From NCBI GenBank assembly GCA_002344135.1, contig DDTO01000004.1:358473-422472 (forward strand): 64,000 nt of DNA. Reading direction: 5' to 3'. This DNA is from Chthonomonas sp. UBA2362 (GTDB lineage: Bacteria; Armatimonadota; Fimbriimonadia; Fimbriimonadales; Fimbriimonadaceae). Below are positions 49,960 through 58,376 of this stretch, one piece after another. Within the stretch, counting starts at the first letter, position 1; each line of letters begins with the position of its first letter. The notes beneath the pieces are model-generated. The model saw only the letters and a program-made list of their open reading frames with translations. It did no database searches and was not told the origin of the DNA. A program made the translations under genes and the position numbers.

Positions 49960-50250
49960 CTAGTCCTGCGCCTCGCCGCGTTCGGAGCCGATCCATACGG
50001 CGTGTTGCGTCAGGCCGGATTCCTCCAAGGCTCGGACGAACGCACCTTGAGGGTCGTCGATCACCCTACGATAGGTGGCCTCATCGGCATACGACACGAC
50101 CGCCACGAACACGCCCTCCTCGTTGCGAAATCCACGAACATCGAGGACCCCGGGTTGCTTGCGCAAGACCTCGCGCACCTGCTTGCCAGCATGGTCGATG
50201 GCCTCCAAATGTTGTGACGGGACGGCCCAGCGGGACACGACGATAAACAT
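49960..50250 (-). CDS. Antibiotic biosynthesis monooxygenase (ABM)-fold protein
   Basis: 96 residues with the ferredoxin-like ABM pattern: FIVVSRWAVPSQHLEAIDHA, GVLDVRGFRNEEGVFVAVVSYADEATYRRVI and a C-terminal helix (each quoted in part). Such small proteins act as quinol or haem-degrading monooxygenases, or only bind small ligands; the exact role is unknown. CAAACT lies six bases before the ATG. It ends convergent to the MacB-type permease, seven bases away. Confidence 0.7.
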   Translation of the reverse strand: MFIVVSRWAVPSQHLEAIDHAGKQVREVLRKQPGVLDVRGFRNEEGVFVAVVSYADEATYRRVIDDPQGAFVRALEESGLTQHAVWIGSERGEAQD

Positions 50251-50283
50251 GGCATGAGTTTGACATAGTGCCAACGACGAAGC

Positions 50284-50308
50284 CCTCCCTCGGACATACC
50301 GGGGAAGG
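50284..50308 (-). terminator. Probable terminator of the PEP-CTERM gene
   Basis: An imperfect inverted repeat (CCTCCCTCGG and CCGGGGAAGG, plus strand) lies about 25 bases after the stop of the gene at 50334-50954, allowing G-U pairs. Confidence 0.4.
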
Positions 50309-50333
50309 CCTCGATGCAACCTGCCTTGGCCGG

Positions 50334-50954
50334 TTAACGGTTGCGTCGTCGCCGAATCAAGCCGAGGGCTCCGAGCGCAAGAACGCCCAGCGACGCCGGC
50401 TCGGGCACGGTCGTGATATGTCCGGAAAGGCCGCCGGCGATGCCCTGCATATGGGCACCGACATAAAGCCCCCGGTTGGACACCGCGTTGAAGTTCGAAG
50501 CGGCAAGACCGGTTCCGGTAATATCCGCGGACCAGAACTCTCCCGGCTTCAGGCGGTTTACGCCGCCACCCGAGTTCGAGGTTTCGAAGGGAATTCCGAG
50601 ATCGAACTGGTTGCCTGCCGCGCCATTGACGCCGTTCAGAGAGACCGACAAGGCGCCGTCGCGCTTGTTCGAGTTCATCTCGTTGCTGATCGTTAGGCTG
50701 GCAACGAACGGGTCCATGTTCAGGTACACGTTGGAAACGAACTGCCCGGCCGCCGAAGAGGCATTGTGGTCGACCCGGATGTTGACCTTGTTCGCGGCTA
50801 CGTCCGAGATGGTCACCGTGACCCACGGAGCCGTTCCACCGGGAGTAGACCCAGTGTAAATCGTGTCCAGATTGAATACGAGGGCGTTGGCCGAGGTGGC
50901 AACAAGGGAACTGGCGACAACGGCCAGCGCGGAAACGATGGTTCGACTATTCAA
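50334..50954 (-). CDS. Secreted PEP-CTERM protein
   Basis: About 206 residues. A signal peptide (TIVSALAVVASSLVATSANA) leads a beta-rich mature domain with conserved-looking blocks MDPFVASLTISNEMN and FSADITGTG-like patterns, and ends in the PEP-CTERM tag VPEPASLGVLALGALG plus RRRRNR. Such proteins are anchored through exosortase. The start is TTG at 50954, preceded by GGAAAGGAG; longer in-frame starts would lose this Shine-Dalgarno. Function unknown. Confidence 0.78.
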   Translation of the reverse strand: MNSRTIVSALAVVASSLVATSANALVFNLDTIYTGSTPGGTAPWVTVTISDVAANKVNIRVDHNASSAAGQFVSNVYLNMDPFVASLTISNEMNSNKRDGALSVSLNGVNGAAGNQFDLGIPFETSNSGGGVNRLKPGEFWSADITGTGLAASNFNAVSNRGLYVGAHMQGIAGGLSGHITTVPEPASLGVLALGALGLIRRRRNR

Positions 50955-51007
50955 ATTCTTCTCCTTTCCTAATCCGGCGGCGACCATGCGTCGGCCATGC
51001 CGCTGCT

Positions 51008-51037
51008 AATATACGCGTAGTTGGACGGCATACGCAA
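51008..51037 (-). promoter_or_regulatory. Sigma-70-type promoter for the PEP-CTERM gene
   Basis: On the minus strand TTGCGT (plus 51032-51037), 18 bp, TATATT (plus 51008-51013). It sits inside nested inverted repeats: ATATACGC (51009-51016) with GCGTATAT (51051-51058), and GGCAT (51027-51031) with ATGCC (51037-51041). The repeats could be an operator. The rest of 50955-51143 holds no gene that I see. Confidence 0.5.
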
Positions 51038-51143
51038 TGCCATTGATATAGCGTATATGGTGAATCAGGCACATTTCGCGGTAGAAAAGTTCCCGATCCC
51101 TCGCACTATTCAGGTCTTCGTCAGGAAAGTCGGGACTCTCGGC

Positions 51144-51842
51144 CTATGATCGGGGGCGCTTGGAGGGTGCTTCGCGCCAGGAACGCCGCAAGGTGAGGAA
51201 GAGCAAGGCCCCGCTCGTTAGCGTCCAGAGAAGGGCCCAGATAATTGCGGGGACGCTGGTGGCCTGCTGCATAATCGAGGCGTCGCTTTGAATCTCCGGT
51301 ATGGTGCTGATTCTCAGGAGAATCCAGAGCGACAGCGTGGCGTTGAGGCACTGCTGGATGCCGACAAACTGGGCAGCAAACTCCACGTGGAGAGCGCTTA
51401 GGAAGCGAGCACACGCGAACAAAACGGCGATCCATGCCAAGCCAGAGATGACGCCGATCGTGTCTCCGCGAACATACAACAGCATGCTGACGGCCAAACC
51501 GACTCCCAGTGCCGTGAGCGCGGTGCGAGCGCCGTGCTCGGTTCTGCCGAAGAAGATGAGTGCCGCCCCGATCACGGCGCTCCCGATGTAGCCCGCGGAT
51601 GCGATCACGGACAAGAAGCCGCCCGTTACCGGTGTCGTTCCGCTTCCATTGGCGAGTACCTTGATTTCCAAGGGCTGGCCACCTGTCCCCAGTGCTGCGA
51701 GCGCATGACACAGTTCGTGGATATGGGTGTTGAGGTACGTCAGCGGCAACAGGATGAAGCGGCCCAGCGGGAGCAAGAGCAGGGCGAATGAGATCGCGCT
51801 TGCCCAAAGAAGGAGTCGCTGATCGCGCCGGAACTTGGTCAT
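51144..51842 (-). CDS. M50B-like membrane metalloprotease
   Basis: 232 residues with about six hydrophobic helices. The first helical pair carries HELCH (His42, Glu43, His46), the zinc motif of membrane metalloproteases, in the context NTHIHELCHALAALGTGG typical of peptidase M50B-like proteins. Later motifs are not clearly recognisable. It has AGGAAG before the ATG. The substrate is unknown; the family includes proteases acting inside membranes, but activity is not proven for the M50B-like group. Confidence 0.78.
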   Translation of the reverse strand: MTKFRRDQRLLLWASAISFALLLLPLGRFILLPLTYLNTHIHELCHALAALGTGGQPLEIKVLANGSGTTPVTGGFLSVIASAGYIGSAVIGAALIFFGRTEHGARTALTALGVGLAVSMLLYVRGDTIGVISGLAWIAVLFACARFLSALHVEFAAQFVGIQQCLNATLSLWILLRISTIPEIQSDASIMQQATSVPAIIWALLWTLTSGALLFLTLRRSWREAPSKRPRS

Positions 51843-51881
51843 ATGCTTCCTTCTTACGTCACGGATTCGCTGGGACCAGGA

Positions 51882-52868
51882 CTATTCGTTCTCGAAGACC
51901 GGCTCCATAACGTGATCGACTTCACCGCCTTCGATGTCGCGAGCGATGCCCGCGGCGAAGTCCTTCAGGAGGGGTTCAGGATCAGATTCTGCGCGTTTGG
52001 AGAGCGCGGTGAGTATCTGGCTGCGCCGTTCGGGCAGCCATTCGGCAAGGTGGAACGAGGCGTGGATAGCGCTCCGTCGACCGATTCGGCTTGGAGCCTC
52101 GAAGCACTCGATGAGGGCCTCAGCAGCCGGCTCGGTCGAGACATGACCGCCCAAGACAACGCCAGCCTTATACACGGTCCTGGCGTAATCGTCTTCGGCG
52201 CTCCAGATCAAATCCCGGATTGCCGCAATCGCCTCGGTTTGCGACTTCGCATCAGGGAAGAAGCTGCCGATGTCTTCGAGTAAATCGAGAACGCACCACT
52301 GAGCGATCCGCCGATGGGGATGCCTACGATCCTGTAGAATCGCGACGAGCGCGGGACCGAACAGACCGCTGCTGGCTCGCGTCTCGATTTCTAGCCGCGC
52401 TTCGTTGGCCACGTCTCGGTCCGGACAGTAGAGCAGTTTCATGACGCCGATCGGCTCGAGGTCTCCTATCGAGCGTTCGTATCGACCGTTGATTCCAAGG
52501 GTCGAACCGATGATTCGCTGTCGGGCGATCAGCGGCTCCGCGCGGCGAGTCAACTCGCGGAGCATTTCATGCTGGGAGTCCGCTCGGGCATCGACCCAAA
52601 GCGACTCGCAGCGCCCGAATACGCCATACGGGGTGCGTGCGGTCCGCACTGAATAGCGGGTGTCGTCGATAACCACTTCGGCCTGGCCGGTCCAGTCGCT
52701 CTCCAGCACGTGGTAGGCGGGCGCGACAGGATGGGGCGGCCAATGAAAGGGAATGCGGTGGGCGGGTCGTTCCGCCTCGGTTCGGCCACCGTTGGCGGCG
52801 ACGGCTGCGTCGATGAACCGCTCCAGTTCGCCGACGAGACGGGTCGCCTCTCCGAGCGTGTCCGGCAT
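51882..52868 (-). CDS. Hypothetical protein with HEAT-like repeats
   Basis: 328 residues. An N-terminal alpha/beta part, with YHVLESDWTG and RTPYGVFGRCESLW, is followed by helical pairs (about 170-310) resembling HEAT repeats, such as LVAILQDRRHPHRRIAQWCVL. No enzyme motif is seen. A longer open frame runs upstream, but TAACGT seven bases before the ATG at 52868 supports this start. It follows the gene at 52886 by 17 bases on the same strand, so the two may be one operon. Confidence 0.65.
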   Translation of the reverse strand: MPDTLGEATRLVGELERFIDAAVAANGGRTEAERPAHRIPFHWPPHPVAPAYHVLESDWTGQAEVVIDDTRYSVRTARTPYGVFGRCESLWVDARADSQHEMLRELTRRAEPLIARQRIIGSTLGINGRYERSIGDLEPIGVMKLLYCPDRDVANEARLEIETRASSGLFGPALVAILQDRRHPHRRIAQWCVLDLLEDIGSFFPDAKSQTEAIAAIRDLIWSAEDDYARTVYKAGVVLGGHVSTEPAAEALIECFEAPSRIGRRSAIHASFHLAEWLPERRSQILTALSKRAESDPEPLLKDFAAGIARDIEGGEVDHVMEPVFENE

Positions 52869-52885
52869 GGGCGATACGTTACCCG

Positions 52886-53836
52886 TTAGTCGTCGCGGCC
52901 AGGAGGAGCCAGGTTCGCGTCGAACTTGGCGCGTCGCTCCTTCGAGGGGCTTTGCACGACAAGGGTGAAACGCGGCGTGTAGTAGGTTCCGGGCAGCGCT
53001 CGAGTTTGCACCCAATACCAAGCCCCGTAGTAGTCGCCGAGTGGGTAGAGAGGACCGCGGCGACGCGATTCGGCTAGGGGTGTGACGTGGGCGCCGACCG
53101 GCACTTCGAGCCACCATTTGAACTCGAAGAGAGTCTTTCGGTCGCGTACCCTCCAAAGTCCCATTTGTGTGGTGGTCGCCGGAATCCGTTGCCGGACAAT
53201 CCTTGAGCCGGGAGCCCACCGGTAGACGGCGACCGGCTCTTCGCGTTCCTTCGACTGATCGGCAAGGTCGATGTGGAGCGGCTTACGGGCGTCCTCACCG
53301 ATATCGACGAAGCAGCGAATGCCTTCGATATCCATCGTCGTTGCCGGTACCTCCGGGGTGAGATCGGCCATGGATACCTTCTTGAGAGCGGCGAGGTCGA
53401 GAATGAAGGTGAGCCGACCTTCGAGTTCACCTCGGATTGCGTTCCATCGGCGCAGGACCTCGTCGCTTTCCAGGCTCTCGCGTCGGCTGAGGAATCCGAG
53501 CATTCGGGAGATCAGTCGCGGGGAGAGCCAGACTGCATGCTCGACATCCCGGCTCATCATGCCGTCGTACCACGATCCTATCGTCTGACGATCGGCAAGG
53601 TAGGTGCTGGCAAGGGTGGCCGTGCGCCGACCGGCGATGGTGCGCCCCATTGCGAATTCGACAGGAATGGGAGCGGGGGGGAAGTACGTCGGCTGGGTCA
53701 CCAAGCCATGCACAAAACCTGCCCAATTGGTCGTTCCAACGCTCAGGACCATGGAGAGAACCGCTGAGATCACCGGTAGAATCATCGGCGGTTTTGCGCC
53801 GGGACCGTAGATTCGAGTTCCGGACGGAGGCGACAT
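52886..53836 (-). CDS. Hypothetical protein with one N-terminal membrane helix
   Basis: Up to 316 residues. MILPVISAVLSMVLSVG (about residues 18-34) is a likely membrane helix or signal anchor, followed by a soluble part with many aromatic and charged residues and no family I recognise. The C-terminal LGDYYGAWYWVQTRALPG suggests a beta-rich end. The start is uncertain: ATG 53836 overlaps the divergent ATG of the VOC gene by three bases, while ATG 53785 begins at the helix. Probably secreted or membrane-anchored; function unknown. Confidence 0.55.
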   Translation of the reverse strand: MSPPSGTRIYGPGAKPPMILPVISAVLSMVLSVGTTNWAGFVHGLVTQPTYFPPAPIPVEFAMGRTIAGRRTATLASTYLADRQTIGSWYDGMMSRDVEHAVWLSPRLISRMLGFLSRRESLESDEVLRRWNAIRGELEGRLTFILDLAALKKVSMADLTPEVPATTMDIEGIRCFVDIGEDARKPLHIDLADQSKEREEPVAVYRWAPGSRIVRQRIPATTTQMGLWRVRDRKTLFEFKWWLEVPVGAHVTPLAESRRRGPLYPLGDYYGAWYWVQTRALPGTYYTPRFTLVVQSPSKERRAKFDANLAPPGRDD

Positions 53837-54167
53837 GATTCGTGGCGTTCATGCGATGTTCTATACGTCTCAGGCGGAAGCACTGAGGGCGTTCATCCGG
53901 GACAAGCTCGGTTTCCCCTACATCGACGTCGGGGACGGCTGGCTGATTTTCAATCCTGGCGAGGCGGAAATCGGCTGCCATCCCGAAACGGGCGATAATC
54001 GGCACGACATCTCCTTCTACTGCGACGACATCGAGGGGACGGTGGCTGACCTAAAGTCCAACGGCGTGGAGTTCGTCGGCGACATCGAGGATCACGGGTA
54101 TGGCTTCATCACCTACCTGAAGGCTCCCGGAGATCTCGTGATCCAGCTTTACCAGCGCAAGTACTGA
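53835..54167 (+). CDS. VOC (glyoxalase/bleomycin-resistance fold) protein
   Basis: 110 residues with the paired beta-alpha-beta-beta-beta units of the VOC superfamily: RAFIRDKLGFPYIDVGDGW, then ISFYCDDIEGTVADLKSNGVEF and DPGDLVIQLYQ-like end (here APGDLVIQLYQRK). Many members bind a metal and a small ligand; the ligand is unknown. GGAGG lies five bases before the ATG. It precedes tgt by one base, so the two are probably co-transcribed. Confidence 0.85.
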   Translation: MIRGVHAMFYTSQAEALRAFIRDKLGFPYIDVGDGWLIFNPGEAEIGCHPETGDNRHDISFYCDDIEGTVADLKSNGVEFVGDIEDHGYGFITYLKAPGDLVIQLYQRKY

Positions 54168-54168
54168 G

Positions 54169-55251
54169 TTGCAGTTCGAACTCATTGCCACGTGCCCGCA
54201 TACTCACGCTCGGCGGGGGCGCCTCTACACGTCTCATGGGGTGATCGAGACTCCGGCGTTCATGCCCGTGGGCACCCAAGGCTCGGTGAAGACCGTCGGA
54301 AGCGAAGACCTCGAACGGCTCGGATACCAGTTGGTGCTCGCCAATACCTATCACCTTTCGTTGCGGCCAGGAAGCGAACGTATCGAGAAGCTAGGGGGCC
54401 TCCATCGGTTCATGAGCTGGTCCGGTGCGCTTCTCACCGACTCCGGCGGCTATCAGGTGATGAGCCTGTCCAAGATGCGGTCGATCGACGACGAGGGTGT
54501 GCGCTTTCGCTCCCATCTCGATGGCTCGGAAATGGTTCTCACCCCGGAACGCGCGATCGAGATTCAGGCTCAGTTGGGCGTGGACGTGTCGATGGCGCTG
54601 GACGAGTGCCCGCCCTTCCCCTGCACTTTCGAGGAGGCCGAGCAGGCGATGGAGCGGACGCACCTTTGGGCCCCGCGTAATCTGGCCGCCAGACGCGAGG
54701 GTCAAGCGGTGTTCGGCATCGTGCAGGGCGGTGTCCATCCTGAGTTGCGAGCCAGAAGCGTCGAGGCGATCACCGCGCTCCCGTTCGATGGGTTCGCGAT
54801 CGGAGGAGTCAGCGTGGGCGAGCCGATGGAGATGCAACGGCCCGTGGTGACGATCACGGCGCCCCAACTTCCTGAAGCGAGCATTCGATATCTGATGGGC
54901 GTCGGTCATCCCGGTGACATCGTTCATGCCGTGATGGCGGGCGTCGATCTCTTCGATTGTGTGTTGCCGACTCGCATGGCGAGGCATCACTGCCTCTACA
55001 CCGATTCCGGACGGGTCAACGCCTCGAACCTAAAGTGGGCGGATGACGATCGGCCATTCTCGGAGTTCCCCGGCTTGGATCGGTATTCACGGGCCTATCT
55101 TCGCCACCTCTTCAAGTGCGGCGAGCCACTGGCCGCCCGTTTGGCAACTCTCCACAATCTCGCCTACTATGCACATCTCATGGAGGCCATCCGCGATGGA
55201 ATCGCCTCCGGTGAGTGGTTGGGAAACGTCGGGTTTCACCTCTCTTCATAA
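54169..55251 (+). CDS. tgt: Queuine tRNA-ribosyltransferase without the zinc cysteines
   Basis: 360 residues, slightly shorter than usual. Bacterial Tgt exchanges guanine 34 for preQ1 in tRNAs with GUN anticodons. Active-site parts are present: LTDSGGYQ (Asp91), ALDECPPFP (Asp145), GGVSVGEP and the nucleophile in FDCVLPTR (Asp263). But the structural zinc site is changed. Where the family has a CxCxxC just before YSRAYL, this protein has SEFPGLDR before YSRAYLRHL; only the last ligand position, His329 in LHNLAYY, remains. The start is taken as TTG at 54169, right after the VOC gene. Confidence 0.9.
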   Translation: MQFELIATCPHTHARRGRLYTSHGVIETPAFMPVGTQGSVKTVGSEDLERLGYQLVLANTYHLSLRPGSERIEKLGGLHRFMSWSGALLTDSGGYQVMSLSKMRSIDDEGVRFRSHLDGSEMVLTPERAIEIQAQLGVDVSMALDECPPFPCTFEEAEQAMERTHLWAPRNLAARREGQAVFGIVQGGVHPELRARSVEAITALPFDGFAIGGVSVGEPMEMQRPVVTITAPQLPEASIRYLMGVGHPGDIVHAVMAGVDLFDCVLPTRMARHHCLYTDSGRVNASNLKWADDDRPFSEFPGLDRYSRAYLRHLFKCGEPLAARLATLHNLAYYAHLMEAIRDGIASGEWLGNVGFHLSS

Positions 55252-55303
55252 AAACGCAGGCCTCGAGCGAAGGTTTTGCAGCAAATAGGCGGATAATAGA
55301 GGG

Positions 55304-55969
55304 ATGCAGCAACCCGACGAAATCGAAGGCATCGAAGGACTGGAGGCCGTAGTCGCCGAAGAACCCGATCCGACACCGCAACTGCTTAAGGAGATCGACA
55401 CGACGGGGGATGGCGTCGCCGATGTGCAAGTATTCGACACGACCGGCGACGGCTATGCCGACATGGCCGAAGGCGACGTGAACGACGACGGCGTCACCGA
55501 CATGCAGCAGTACGACACCGACGCCGACGGAAAGTTCGATTCGGGGTGGGGTCAGGAGAATCTGACGTCGATCATGGATGCCGACGTCAACAGCGTGGAC
55601 TGGATCACGACGAACGACCAAACATTGGACAGCGACCGCGACGGCCTGACCAACGTGGAAGAGCATGCCATTGGGACCGATACGCTCGAAACCGATACGG
55701 ATGGCGATGCCTGGAGCGACAGGGACGAGGTGTCGCAAGGCTCGGATCCGCTGGATTGGCAGAGCACCGAGTCGGCCGACAGCGTCGCTTGGCAAGCCGA
55801 GGTCGAGGCCGAGTCTTACGACACGTCCTATGACGCCGGTTCCGCATACGATGCGGGCGCGTACGATGCGGGGACCAGCTACGACACAGGTGCCACCTAC
55901 GACGCCGGAACGAGTTATGACGCAGGCACCTCGTATGACACCAGCTACGACACAGGGTCGACCGAATAG
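55304..55969 (+). CDS. Acidic protein with EF-hand-like loops and C-terminal YDAG repeats
   Basis: 221 residues, strongly acidic. The first 150 residues carry several calcium-loop-like stretches (DTTGDGVADV, DTTGDGYADM, DVNDDGVTDM, DTDADGKFD, DSDRDGLTN, DTDGDAWSD). From about 170 to the end are tandem repeats of the form SYDAG/SYDTG/AYDAG. No signal peptide is seen. GATAAT lies six bases before the ATG. It might be a calcium-binding protein with a flexible tail. I do not recognise a specific family. It is followed five bases after the stop by the zinc-ribbon gene. Confidence 0.7.
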   Translation: MQQPDEIEGIEGLEAVVAEEPDPTPQLLKEIDTTGDGVADVQVFDTTGDGYADMAEGDVNDDGVTDMQQYDTDADGKFDSGWGQENLTSIMDADVNSVDWITTNDQTLDSDRDGLTNVEEHAIGTDTLETDTDGDAWSDRDEVSQGSDPLDWQSTESADSVAWQAEVEAESYDTSYDAGSAYDAGAYDAGTSYDTGATYDAGTSYDAGTSYDTSYDTGSTE

Positions 55970-55974
55970 GTTCG

Positions 55975-57135
55975 ATGGCGAACGAATTGTCCTGCTCGTC
56001 ATGCGGAGCGGGGCTCGTGGCTGGCGCAAAGTTTTGCCACGCCTGCGGCGCCCCTGTTCCTGAACCCGCGACGAGGGATGTTGCGGGCGCGGTTCCACCG
56101 CCCGTTGCCGCTCCGGCCCCGCCTTCCGGCCCTCCCCCGGTGGTGGCATCGCCGCCTCCGGCGTCCCCAACCGTCTATCAGCCTCCCATGGCGACGCCGG
56201 TGCATCACCAGCCGCCGGTCGTCGCGCATACAGCGGTGCGAGCGGCGAGACTGCCTGCGGTCGAAGGACCGAATCACGTTCCCTTCGAGACTCTGACCGA
56301 CGTGCTCGACGTTACTCAAGGTCTGGCCCGGGATTCCATGGCGACAACGACCCATGACCTGGATCCCCACGTCGCGCTGTCGCTCGACACCAAACTCCAG
56401 CAGGCCTTCCAGCATCTGGTCGGGCTCCACGGGATGCCCGGGCTCGGGGGTCAGGCCGCCCATCTCGTCAAGACGACGAGTTCGAATCTCCTCAAGGGCG
56501 TCGGGCGAGCCAAGCCATCCTTGCAGCAAGACCCCTCGACCTGGATCGCATCGTTCACCCTCACCGGTGCCGAGGTGAGCCTCTACAATCGGTGCCTGAA
56601 GGATGTCGAACTGCGGGACGGACTCGAGGAGCGAATTCTGAGGACCTGCGCTTCGTGCAAATTGGAACGCATCATCAACCCGGACTACGAGCAGATGCAG
56701 AAGCGCCGACGCACCGCTGACATGGTGCTCATGTGGCAGCGGAGTATCGTTCGTGCGATCAGCCGAAGCAACGCCGACCCAAGTTTCGTCTGTGTTCGCT
56801 GTCAAGGACTGGAGTATCACGACCGAACTATCGTTCTGTGCCCGCGATGCGGCACTCCAAACACGACCCTGATGCTGGGCCAGTGCAAGAAGTGCCACTG
56901 GGACTTCGTGGCGCGCGCCCCCGGCGATCCTCCGGGAAAGAGTCGTCCGAAGCAGACACCCGCGGCAAAGGGGCCTCGAAAGGTCCTGTCGGCGAAGTGC
57001 GCCAAGTGCGGGAACTTGATGACCGTTCCACTCGACAAGATCCCGCCGCAGGGCCTAAAGGGACAGTGCAAAGGCTGCGGCAACGCTGTGACCTTTCGGA
57101 GGCCGGCTCCCCCTAGTGCTGCAGAGTCGCCATGA
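55975..57135 (+). CDS. Zinc-ribbon protein with several CxxC pairs
   Basis: 386 residues. An N-terminal zinc ribbon (Cys7, Cys10, Cys21, Cys24; CSSCGAGL...CHACG) leads a Pro-rich linker (about 32-90) and a helical domain. The second half holds more cysteine pairs: CASCKLERI, CVRCQGLEY, CPRCGTPN, CKKCHWDF and a final CAKCGNLMTVP...CKGCGN block resembling an MJ0042-type zinc finger. No catalytic motif is visible. It probably binds zinc and a partner protein or nucleic acid. It ends 23 bp into the convergent TrmH-like gene. Confidence 0.7.
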   Translation: MANELSCSSCGAGLVAGAKFCHACGAPVPEPATRDVAGAVPPPVAAPAPPSGPPPVVASPPPASPTVYQPPMATPVHHQPPVVAHTAVRAARLPAVEGPNHVPFETLTDVLDVTQGLARDSMATTTHDLDPHVALSLDTKLQQAFQHLVGLHGMPGLGGQAAHLVKTTSSNLLKGVGRAKPSLQQDPSTWIASFTLTGAEVSLYNRCLKDVELRDGLEERILRTCASCKLERIINPDYEQMQKRRRTADMVLMWQRSIVRAISRSNADPSFVCVRCQGLEYHDRTIVLCPRCGTPNTTLMLGQCKKCHWDFVARAPGDPPGKSRPKQTPAAKGPRKVLSAKCAKCGNLMTVPLDKIPPQGLKGQCKGCGNAVTFRRPAPPSAAESP

Positions 57136-57646
57136 GGGCGTGGAAGGCGACCACCGCCGCCGCCACGTGCACGTTCATCGATCGTCCCTTGCCGTACATG
57201 GGGATGAAAACGGCCCCGTCCCGATGCCGCATGACCTTCGGATAGACGCCCGATTCCTCGTTGCCGAGAATCAGGCAGACCTTTTCCGGGTATTCGTAGC
57301 TCGTGTAGCAAACGGCACCCTCGGCGATCTCAACCGCGACCAAGTGGTAACCCTCCTCCTTCAACGCAAGGGCCGCATCCTCGTGATGCTCGATCGTGCG
57401 AAAGGGAATGCGCCGATGGTGACCGAGCGAAGTTACGCTGATCATCGGGTTCGGAGGGGTGGGCGTTCGACCTGTGAAGACGAGTTCGCGCGCTCCGCAG
57501 GCGTCCGCCACCCGAAACATGCCGCCGACGTTGTAAGCGTCGGTCCAATCCTGGAGCAGGAATGCGATCTCGATGGCGGACGGGTGCTCACGACGGTAGG
57601 TCTTGAAGAGCTCGCGAACGGCGGTCTTGCCACGGATCGCCTCCAT
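57113..57646 (-). CDS. SpoU/TrmH-family RNA 2'-O-methyltransferase
   Basis: 177 residues with the three SPOUT motifs: NVGGMFRVADA (motif 1), VCLILGNEESGVY (motif 2) and IPMYGKGRSMNVHVAAAVV (motif 3), which form the trefoil knot that binds SAM. TrmH-type enzymes methylate ribose 2'-OH in tRNA or rRNA; which RNA is modified here is not known. It starts five bases after the BON-domain gene, so they form one operon. Its last codons overlap the convergent zinc-ribbon gene. Confidence 0.93.
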   Translation of the reverse strand: MEAIRGKTAVRELFKTYRREHPSAIEIAFLLQDWTDAYNVGGMFRVADACGARELVFTGRTPTPPNPMISVTSLGHHRRIPFRTIEHHEDAALALKEEGYHLVAVEIAEGAVCYTSYEYPEKVCLILGNEESGVYPKVMRHRDGAVFIPMYGKGRSMNVHVAAAVVAFHALMATLQH

Positions 57647-57651
57647 CAGGG

Positions 57652-57894
57652 TTAGGTACGGAAGATCGCGTCGATCACCACGTCCCTGACTTCAGGACGC
57701 GTTCGAAGGTTCCGCGCGATGATTTCGACCTCGTGCTTGACGTCGGTTACGCCGCCCCGCATCGGCTTGATCGTGCCTCGAATGTACACCACACCGTGCG
57801 AGACGCGAATGTCGGCGAGGGTAACGTCGATCGCCCTGCGATTGAACTCGCGGCGGACGATCTTCGTGGCTTCAACGTCTTTCGGGTCGGCCAT
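57652..57894 (-). CDS. Small BON-domain-like protein
   Basis: 80 residues resembling a BON domain: VRREFNRRAIDVTLADIRVSHGVVYIRGTI is followed by EVEIIARNLRTRPEVRDVVIDAI, quoted in part, the two-half beta-alpha pattern with a conserved glycine (VYIRG). No signal peptide. BON domains bind phospholipid or other surfaces; here it is probably a cytoplasmic protein. CATACT lies five bases before the ATG. It precedes the RNA methyltransferase gene by five bases. Confidence 0.68.
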   Translation of the reverse strand: MADPKDVEATKIVRREFNRRAIDVTLADIRVSHGVVYIRGTIKPMRGGVTDVKHEVEIIARNLRTRPEVRDVVIDAIFRT

Positions 57895-57914
57895 AGCCCA
57901 GTATGGACGATCGG

Positions 57915-58376
57915 CTAGACACGGATGAACTCGGCAACCTCGGACGACGCTATCAACTCAGCGAGATCTTCCTTAGTGGGCCGGCTCGGTCGATCGCGAT
58001 CGGCCGCGACCACGCAGAGAATCCCGATGCCGTGGGACTCTCCCGCGTGGAACTGGTGCCAAGTCCAGGCTGGGATTCGAACGATGTCATGCATATGGAG
58101 TGGTACGACCTCGGTCCCGACGAGCGCACGGCCGCTTCCTTCGAGGACCATCACCCAGTGCGTGTGCTCATGCCGTTCGAGAGTCGAGTAACCACCCGGT
58201 TCGATTTCGAAGTAGCGAATCTCGATGGGCAGGTCTCGATCGCCTCCGAACAGCAGTTGACGGGAGATGGCCTGAAAGTGCGTGCCGGTCGGCTTGTAGG
58301 GCATGACGTCAACGCCGCGCCAGCGGCCCACGCCGACGCTTTCGAGTCGCCCGCTCGCGGGTTCGGATTCGGTCAT
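57915..58376 (-). CDS. Cupin-domain protein
   Basis: 153 residues with one cupin barrel: the first motif STLERHEHTHWVMVLEGSG carries the His-x-His and later Glu metal-site pattern, and the second motif is HDIVRIPAWTWHQFHAG. It may bind a metal and a small ligand; the substrate is unknown. TACCCT lies seven bases before the ATG, and the tRNA-Arg gene is 25 bp upstream. Confidence 0.85.
   Translation of the reverse strand: MTESEPASGRLESVGVGRWRGVDVMPYKPTGTHFQAISRQLLFGGDRDLPIEIRYFEIEPGGYSTLERHEHTHWVMVLEGSGRALVGTEVVPLHMHDIVRIPAWTWHQFHAGESHGIGILCVVAADRDRPSRPTKEDLAELIASSEVAEFIRV

Noticed and set aside
49960..50826. A longer 288-codon reading of the ABM-fold gene
   Set aside because: It runs antisense-frame through the PEP-CTERM gene. 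The conserved fold begins at ATG 50250, which has a -10 hexamer six bases upstream.
55814..55966. A possible CRISPR array or DNA minisatellite
   Set aside because: The repeats are short, coding and in frame with the YDAG protein tail; there are no spacers of regular length.
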